A stretch of 64,000 nt of DNA from Rhipicephalus microplus (taxonomy: Eukaryota; Arthropoda; Arachnida; Ixodida; Ixodidae): the NCBI RefSeq assembly GCF_043290135.1, contig NC_134702.1, positions 195,642,491-195,706,490 of the forward strand. The letters run 5' to 3'. Under the pieces are notes generated by a model, which saw nothing but the letters and a program-made list of their open reading frames with translations, searched no databases and was not told the DNA's origin. Shown piece after piece: positions 57,117 through 64,000 of the stretch; position 1 is the first letter of the stretch; each line of letters starts with the position of its first letter. The translations under genes were made by a program, and so were the position numbers.

Positions 57117-57257
57117 TGTCGGAGCTAGTACGGGAAAGATCCAGCCCTGGCAGCGTTCAGTTTTCGAACTGATTTTTTTTATTATTGCGGTGCACCCGCC
57201 GCGCCACCCAAATGCCAACTTCTTCTTCCTTGACGAGCGGTGCATTAAGGCGCTACA
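57117..57257 (-). repeat. 5' LTR of the CsRn1-type element
   Basis: 141 bp, TG...CA bounded, partner of 53014-53153. The right flank AGTG (57258-57261) completes the target duplication. Confidence 0.88.
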
Positions 57258-57261
57258 AGTG

Positions 57262-60049
57262 AATTGCTGGATTATTTCAGACAGAAAGAATGTTGAGTGT
57301 TGTATGTCACGTGCGAACTTTCTCAACTTCCAAGAATGCCATCTGGGTGTTGTTTGGTAAAAACATATTTAGAAAATGTTAACCTGTTTATTTCTATACG
57401 AAAGTTAGTCTACATATTTGGCAATAGTGTTTGTGTAAGGTATTTGAAGCTGAGTATTATCAGCGCAATTTTCGCCACATACGCCTCAAAGAATCTGTGT
57501 GTTGCATTTATTCTACGGCAATACTGTACTTTCTAAGGATATCTACGCAATAAATAGTTCAAAAAGGGAATGTTTCGCGAGAGAAAGATTTTAAACCCTT
57601 CGAGCTACTAAATCTTAAGAGAAAAAGTCACAAATTTTAGAATAATGTCTTTAGGAGCGAATCTGCTTACACCATGAGTCGTACATCCAGTGTTTTAGTA
57701 GTAGCCACCTCTCGTTTAGTCCTTAGAATGCCCGCTGGATGGCAGTACTTGTATATAATGACTATATGATGAAAAGATGTGAGATTACGGTACTTGCAGG
57801 GTTCACTCAATGAACCCATCGATGTTCACCCATCGAGGTTTCCTCGATGGGTGGACAGACAGACGGACAGATGCACGGACGGTCGCACGGATGGGCGGTG
57901 GCATGAGCGGACGCATGAACGATTGCATGGACAAACGGTCAAAAGCACAGATTTACTGATGGACGCTTCGCCCCACACATCATCATTACCTCGGTGGATA
58001 TTCTGAGAAATATACCGCTACTTGGACGGCATATGGCGCTAGATGAAGCTGTTTAAACGGTGTGTTGAAAGACAGCAATTGCATCGTCCGACCTTATAAA
58101 AAACACTTGCTTTCAACGCGCTCTCTATTTTGTGAATATTCAGAAGAAATTTCCACCATGAGGTGCTCTACTTAAAAACTACATTGGTACCTAAATAGAA
58201 AGAAAAGAAAAAGTTCTTTGGCAAGTTTTTGTCTACAATTTTCGTTATACGAACGAAAATTATTTTCATTGTTCCCCGTTGACGGCTATCTTCGCGTACA
58301 GCTTCCGATTTGAAGTTCCCCGTTGCACTCAAGGGCAAACATCAAAAACGATTTTCTTCCTTAAAACACAAATAGCAATAAAGAATCTTGGCATATAAAA
58401 AGGACGTATAATTAATTTCAATTTAGCTATAAAGATAATGTACCACCACTTACTGCTAATTTTGTCGCAATGTAGAGAAAAATGACAGTGTTGTGAAATT
58501 CGGGACTTTTTGCAAAGTCAAGCAGCTAGATGGATCTAATAGCATTTTTTTCTTAATATATACCTTCTTTGAAGTCGGAATTCATTGGTCACATAATAAT
58601 ACAAAGTATGTACTGCCATACGAGTAAATTCAGATATAACACGTTCGGCCAAACGTTTAGGCGTATGCGGCCAAAACGTTGTGCTAATATTGCTTAGCTT
58701 CAAACATCTTATGCATTACCTTCACCTAATAAGGAGTCCGATTTTGACATAGAAAAATAAACTGTACTTTTCAAAATATGTTTTCACACTGAACACCCGG
58801 ACGACATTTTGGGAAGTTTGGATGCAACTAACGTATCCAAAAAAAAGTTTCCTCTCTGAAATCGTCTAGCAAATCACTGTTTTCACTGCTGTAAATCAGT
58901 ACAGGTTTCTTGTTACAATTGAGATGGTTGCAAAAATGGCTGGGAAGTACGGCTTGGAATAACCTTATGCCATGTGTTCGATCAACTGGCCGACCGCAAT
59001 CTCTGAGAAGAATGAATCGCGTGCGGTAGACAAATCCTAACGTCAGAGAAGAAGGCTGTCGAGGTGATACCGCATTTTGTGAGTTCAATCAGTATTCCTG
59101 AACTTGTCTGATTGGGACGTCCGATATGCAGTATATGCCTGCATTCAGTTGGCTTGTATTTTCAATTTCTTTCTCTCTCTGTCTGTCTTTTTTTCGATCC
59201 CTTTCGGCCCGCCCTTGTGCAGAGTAAAAAGCCAGTTTTTCCAGCAGATAAACAACCCTGCTAATATTTTATTCATGCCTTTCTCACTCTCTCTCTCTCA
59301 TAACTTACCCAACAGAGCAACAATTTCTAATGATAGTTCCAGTTGTAATGATAAGTTTATTTCAATCATGGTGGGAGATTTTGGGGGCGTTTTATTGGTG
59401 GCTTGAAGTAAACACCAATTACAGTGCTCTCCATTTGATTCTGAAGTAGGCTAAGTGCTTTGTTTTAATTATCCCCCGAAGCTCTTCCTTGTCTTACAAT
59501 GTTCATCACAGTGGTATGCTGAAGGTTACAGTTTGTCAAAGCAGTAAGAAAACTTTGGCAATAAAGGTTGCATAAAGCAGCATAAATGGTTGGTATAACT
59601 CGCTGGTGTTAAATTACTGGTAACGAGTGTTAGTCTCGGGCATAAAAGCTCAAAGCTTTTCCGTGAAAGCTAACCAATCAATGCAATAGCAACAAATAGG
59701 AAGGTTACGCACAGATTGGCAAGCAGATCGAAACATACTTCACGTTTCTCACGCACAAATGACGCACGAAACGTACCCATAGGTACAGATGAACGTGAAT
59801 ACTCGTGTCAGATGTTACTTTGCTGTGTCTGAAAAGGACGCCCTTTTCGCACACGGAGACTGCAACGATTGCAGTGACCTATGCGCGCCTGGTAACTACA
59901 GTGGAGTCGATCTGGTGAAACTCCTAAGCCAGCCAAGACGTGCGATCCTCCCCACCACGAGATAAGGGCGCGTGAGTGAGCATGCACCTGGGGTGCCTCG
60001 AAGAGGTGCATGCATCGAGGCCCTCTACGTTCACCTTCCTCCGCACCCC
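57262..60049. other. Non-coding interval with a hairpin and imperfect short tandem repeats
   Basis: AT-rich overall. At 57827-57960 there is a perfect hairpin followed by imperfect GGACAGAC/GGACGGTC/GCATGAGC-type repeats. An antisense frame at 58828-59088 (86 codons) looks protein-like ('FVYRTRFILLRDCGRPVDRTHG') but is not recognised. CT runs lie at about 59164-59300. Confidence 0.45.
57827..57853. repeat. Perfect hairpin, 12-bp arms
   Basis: CACCCATCGAGG (57827-57838), loop TTT, CCTCGATGGGTG (57842-57853). A short tandem repeat array begins immediately to the right. Confidence 0.85.
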
Positions 60050-60289
60050 AGTGTAGAGAGAGAGAAACAAATTTATTTCAAGACACAATGATGTTGTGGA
60101 CTTCAGCGTGCCGGTGGTGCGGAGGGCGGTTTCCAGTACCTTGCCACGATCATTTTTGCCCAGGTGACTGCTTCTGCCTGAACATGGTAATCAGTCGACG
60201 ATAGGAATGGCCACCACTCTCGAGTGAGAAAGCTGGCAGTATGGTCTTAGGTTGAGGGTATCCCTCACATTCCCAAAAGTGTAGAGTGT

Positions 60290-60850
60290 AAATTTTGGGG
60301 AGCCCTCATGCAGTCACAATATATGCAGTGATGTCGAATGTCTTCTGGGTAATTTTTAGACAGCTGATGGGGTCTCGGAAAATAATTTGTTTAAATTTAC
60401 TTCCAGATCGTAGCCTGTTCCCTTGTGAGGTCATTAGGTGGGGCCGCGTATGTTTTCTGGTTCTCTCTGTAATAAGCGCTAGTTTCGTTGTAACTGGTAA
60501 TCCCTTCCTGCGGCAAGTCCAAGGGTGAAGATTCTATATTCCGGTTGATTAAACTTTGGGCTACATGGTGATCCACCTCATTCTCTAGACTCCCTGCGTG
60601 AGTGGGCACCCTTACAAGTTCTAGCTTATTTCTTTGTTGGTTATTTTTAAGAATGTTGGCCACGATCAGGCCAACACAACCCATCAAAAGTTCGTGAGGG
60701 CCCTTTTAAAATCTGACAAGATGTAATTAGTCGCCTTAACAGAGATGGCTGGCGCAATGGCGGCTTCTTCTGCCTCTTAGGCACAGGTTGTTTGTACAGT
60801 GCCAGCAATAATAGGTTGCCCATGGCTGGTCACCGCGCATACGGTGTAAA
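60290..60850 (-). pseudogene. LINE RNase H and C-terminal finger, decayed
   Basis: Minus-strand pieces 'SHGQPIIAGTVQTT' and 'EAEEAAIA' (RNase H glutamate region), then 'VRVPTHAGSLENEVDHHVAQSL' (final His/Asp region), 'ITSYNETSAYYRENQKTY' and 'LTREQATIWK', the usual order in RNase H LINEs. A C-X2-C followed by a degraded H/C pair appears near 60330-60290. Stops and shifts interrupt it. Confidence 0.65.
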
Positions 60851-61566
60851 GGTCTCTTGACCGTCGGGCAGCGTCGACATGAGGTACGTTTCAGCGATCC
60901 TGAAAGATTTGCGCAAGTTTCGCTACCCTTACTTTTCTCCTTTCGTCACTTATTCCTGTCAGCATGTTTTCGGGGAGGGATTTACTTTGAGGTGCACACG
61001 AGTTGCCGCTGGTAAGATAATCCGGTCGGTGAGTGTGCAACTAGTGCGTCGCCCGAGATGGCTGAGTATGTGCAAGTTTGCCTTGGTGCGTGAGTCTTTC
61101 TTCTTAGGCTGTTAGGTGCCTTTTGATTAATTCCTCCACTGTGTTGTGAATACCTAAACGCAATGGTGTTCGGTGCTTGCGTACCTAGGAAGTCCCAAAA
61201 CACGCTTATAAATCTGTATTATCAGGGAGTTTAGTTTTGTTATATCTTCCTATCTTAGATGTTGGTAGGGGAACGAGTAGGTGACGTTGATTACACAGGC
61301 ATGAAATATTTGGTAAAGGTCTTGTTCCTTAATTCTGTAATTCTTAATTACCACTCTGCTTAGAAGCCTTGTGGTTTGTTGTGCTGTGACCTATAGTTGT
61401 TTTATAGTTTCTGCGTTATAAGTGTATGCTTAATAAGCATTCCTAACACTCTGATTGTGGGAACAGTAGGGACAGTGTTTCCTTTTGCTATGATATCAAT
61501 CGCAGAGTGCACTTCATTGTATGGGTCATCCTTCTTGCTCCTGTTTCTTCTTAGAAAGTGCTCGGA

Positions 61567-61929
61567 TTACTTGGGAGAACAACTAAAGCCCATTCTCTGT
61601 ACGCATTCCTGTACAGTGTCTGCTACTGTTGGTAATGCTTCGCAAGTTCGCCCATCTGAGCCTGTGCAGGTCATTGTGGTAATGTCATTAGCATGAAGTG
61701 AGTGTATAATGTGCGGGTTCTGATCCAAAAGCATGGGCAAACCAGGCACGGTAATGTTAAAAAGGTATGGGGATAACACGGCTTCTTTTGGAATGCCGCG
61801 TGTTGCCAGGGTACTTTTATCGCTTTTAAGGTAACCTAGGCTTAGCTCGGCAGTGCATTCATGCAGTAAAGTTTTGATGTAATTGTAGGTGCGACTGCCG
61901 ACGTTCATTTGAGCCAAGTTTTCAAGCAC
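61567..61929 (-). pseudogene. LINE reverse transcriptase fragment
   Basis: 120 codons containing motif B in degraded form ('RGIPKEAVLSPYLFNITV') and the catalytic loop as 'LHANDITTM' instead of YADD. Downstream 'VADTVQECVQRMGFSCSPK' matches the thumb start, though in normal order it follows the catalytic loop. The changed catalytic residues show it is inactive. Confidence 0.75.
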
Positions 61930-62932
61930 AGCTGCGTGGGAGGCATTGTGAAAGCTTTACTGATATCCAAGCCTAGGATAGTCCTGGTAGCCGCTATGTG
62001 TCTCGGATTTATAATATACTTTTCAAGTTCCAGCATTATATCCTGTGTGAAGGAATGCTGCCGAAATCCCACCATTATAGAGGGTAGCAGGTCGTTCGAC
62101 TCCGCATAATTTGTTAGTCATCTAAGAATAATGTGCTGTATCACCTTCTCTAGGCAGGAGGTGAGAGAAATAAGCCGAAGATTATCCAGATTTAGTGTAT
62201 TTCCCGGCTTAGGAATTAAGACTACTCCCACATGTTTCAAACTTGCAGGTAGTGTCCCAGACGCCCAGTGTTGAGTAAAGATATCAGTGACTGCTGTAAT
62301 GAACTTGTCGTCTACGTTACAGAGTATTTTGTTTGAAATTTAGTCTCCTCCTGCAGCAGCCGTCGAACGTATGCTATTCAATACCGCACGTATTTCGGCC
62401 TCATTGATGTCTTGGTCGAGCTCCTGGTTAGTATTTGCAAAGTATTCTGGCACTCCAGATGAGTGGACATGTAAGTTTAGATACATAGATTTTATTTTTT
62501 CGCATCAAGTCCTCGTTCGTGCCCGGATAATTGTAAATGAGCTGAGGCATTTTGTTGCGCGACGGCTTTTTGTCTGTTCAGAATCCAATAGGTGCGAGAA
62601 GCTGCCATGTGTTTTTATTTCCTAGCTGGCCGTTGAGCCTGTCACAGAGCTGATATCATTGTGTTTGATGATGATGATGAATACTCCTTGCTATACGTGT
62701 CGATCGGTGCCAGTTGGCGTTTCAAATTTTCATTGTGTTTCTGGCGGAGCCATAGGCGATGCAAACTGGCTTGTGCTTCGAGTCCGGGACGGGGCCGTTC
62801 CGCTCCATGGGAGTTTCGCAAATGGCTTGTTTAGCACCATAACAGAGATCGGCAGTCCACTCATCGAAATCCTCGATAGAGGTTGTGAAGCGCTTGTCTC
62901 TTGGGAACTTTAAAATGTCTCATTTTGCGTGT

Positions 62933-63600
62933 TTAGTAGCAAATTTTTTTTCTCGAACAGCCTTTAGTGGGTTTCCAGTTGTAAAATAGATAATGATCAC
63001 TTCCTAGGTGTCGTTCGGTGTTGTCGCACATAAATGAATAAGCGCTTTTAACGAGTGTCAAGTCGGGGGATGTGTCCCGACAGACGCCGTTCCCAACCCT
63101 GTTTGGTTGGTCGGGAAGCATGAGGGTCAGACCCAGGTCTCTAACTGTTTCCAAAATTTTAATTTGATAGTGGTCACATTTGATGAAACCCCGTTCGGTG
63201 TGTTTTGTGTCAAGGTCGCCCATTATTATCAGCTGTGAGTGACCAGCTAGTGAGCTGACTTTTCTTAGGAAAGTGGCATCCTGAATTTTTTCGTCTCTTG
63301 GGGGACCATAAAAGTTTAAAATATAGGCGCTGCTATCTGATTGCTCCTTAGGAAGAAATTCAACAAAGTGTGAGCTATCTCTGGATAATGCAAGTCATGT
63401 TGGAATGCCGTGAGGTTCCGTTGCACCAGTATGTCAGTGGCCGGTCGCTTATCGGAAGTGGTATGTTCATTGAAAGTGGCATATCCAGTCATTTTCACAG
63501 GATAGCCACTCTCTTGTAATGCAATTATGTCGGGTGATTGGTCGGCGTTTCGGAGGTGAAATTGCAAGGCCGCCCATTTATTTCGGTAGCTTCTGCCATT
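62933..63600 (-). pseudogene. LINE endonuclease (two surviving frames)
   Basis: The first frame (63567-63316) contains 'SPDIIALQESGYP' with the catalytic glutamate. The second (63223-62933) contains 'MGDLDTKHTERG' (GDFN region, damaged), 'SPDLTLVKS' and 'RHLGSDHYLF', where the SDH catalytic triplet is kept. A frame break and a stop separate them. Confidence 0.75.
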
Positions 63601-64000
63601 TTACTGACAGAGGAGCGTGCTAGTCGCGTTGATCATCTTGTCGTGAATATGGCGTTGTCTTGACCTACTAGGTCAAACACATTTTCGGACCATTGGTAGG
63701 AATAGGTTGTATGTGGACAGAAGATGAAACGATTCGTGTCTGTGATACGATTGCGTCTGCCACAACTGCACTTTCTGTCACTGTAGGAAGCGAACCTAAG
63801 TGGGCTGTGAGGTTAAAGAGAGCTGTACCCAGGGAATTGATACTATCCTTGAGCTGCTTGTTGTTAGCTGCTTGTTCTCAAGACACTTTGTGGAATAGGG
63901 TCTCTAGCTTTTCAATTCGTCAATTTATCTGCGTAACCTTCAAGTCTACCGTAGTAACTACGGCTGTTCGTTCCACAGCCTTACGCTTCGTGCCCCTGAC

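Larger units (their letters stand above)
53014..57257 (-). mobile_element. Ty3/gypsy retrotransposon, CsRn1/Kabuki type, decayed
   Basis: The 4244-bp minus-strand element has ~140-bp LTRs (about 90% alike), a 4-bp target duplication, a primer site resembling tRNA-Trp and a polypurine tract. Gag ends in a C-X2-H-X9-C-X3-C motif instead of the usual CCHC knuckle. These four traits together are those described for the CsRn1 clade. Pol runs protease, RT, RNase H, integrase with a GPF module. At least two stops and four frameshifts inactivate it. No envelope gene is present. Confidence 0.88.
60050..64000 (-). mobile_element. Decayed RNase H-bearing LINE, minus strand, cut by window end
   Basis: Minus-strand reading gives, from the right: an ORF1 C-terminal coiled-coil-like region (64000-63640), endonuclease (63600-62930), RT (about 62300-61560), RNase H (about 60850-60590) and a C-terminal zinc-finger region (60420-60290). 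The 3' end is near 60055, where the minus strand reads AAATAAATTTGTTTCTCTC. Frames are broken throughout. It is related in layout to the LINE at 460-5657 but is a different family by sequence. Confidence 0.75.

Noticed and set aside
59808..60011. Small gene on the minus strand (67 codons)
   Set aside because: No motif, and it overlaps the flank of the LINE 3' end; probably chance.

Overview
The window reads as intergenic, repeat-rich DNA from an animal nuclear genome, most likely a hard (ixodid) tick. The main clue is a set of dispersed tRNA-headed SINE copies matching the tick Ruka type (perfect Pol III A and B boxes, a body ending in an AATC tail). They sit among non-LTR and Ty3/gypsy retrotransposons of types common in arthropods. 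No intact host gene, rRNA, functional tRNA, CRISPR array or prokaryotic operon is visible. Almost every long open frame that can be recognised belongs to a retroelement.

Layout. 1-5952: an old non-LTR element split by a full-length, RNase H-bearing LINE (460-5657) with a 13-bp target-site duplication and an (ACC)n tail. 5953-15000: mostly unrecognised sequence, with a decayed RTE-type LINE end, a long CTAT microsatellite and a 107-bp tandem repeat. 15032-20522: a nearly intact Ty3/gypsy element on the minus strand, inserted in a TA microsatellite. It has 110-bp LTRs, a tRNA-Ala-like primer site, a polypurine tract, gag, a canonical -1 slippery heptamer against the gag stop, and pol with one stop before integrase. 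20670-24990: a decayed LINE (ORF1 coiled coil, endonuclease, RT) with a duplicated 3' region. 25000-35000: non-coding DNA, a LINE 3' end and a cluster of SINE copies. 36440-38690: a heavily mutated gypsy element. 39084-40110: an endonuclease-fold fragment and an LTR-like segment. 40700-52900: SINEs, RTE fragments, an ~81-bp minisatellite and unassigned DNA. 53014-57257: a second gypsy element on the minus strand, of CsRn1/Kabuki type, with a 4-bp target duplication, 140-bp LTRs, a tRNA-Trp-like primer site and several frameshifts. 60050-64000: a decayed RNase H LINE on the minus strand running off the window.

How the parts work together. Each autonomous element carries its own cycle: gag (RNA binding and particle), protease, RT, RNase H and integrase for the gypsy elements; an ORF1 RNA-binding protein and an endonuclease-RT for the LINEs. 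The SINEs encode nothing and would need enzymes from a LINE. By LTR divergence (1 mismatch in 110 bp against about 14 in 140 bp), the 15-20 kb gypsy is young and the 53-57 kb one is older. No previously undescribed functional system is proven. The strongest points are the frameshift signal and compact architecture of the first gypsy element, and the nested LINE insertion.
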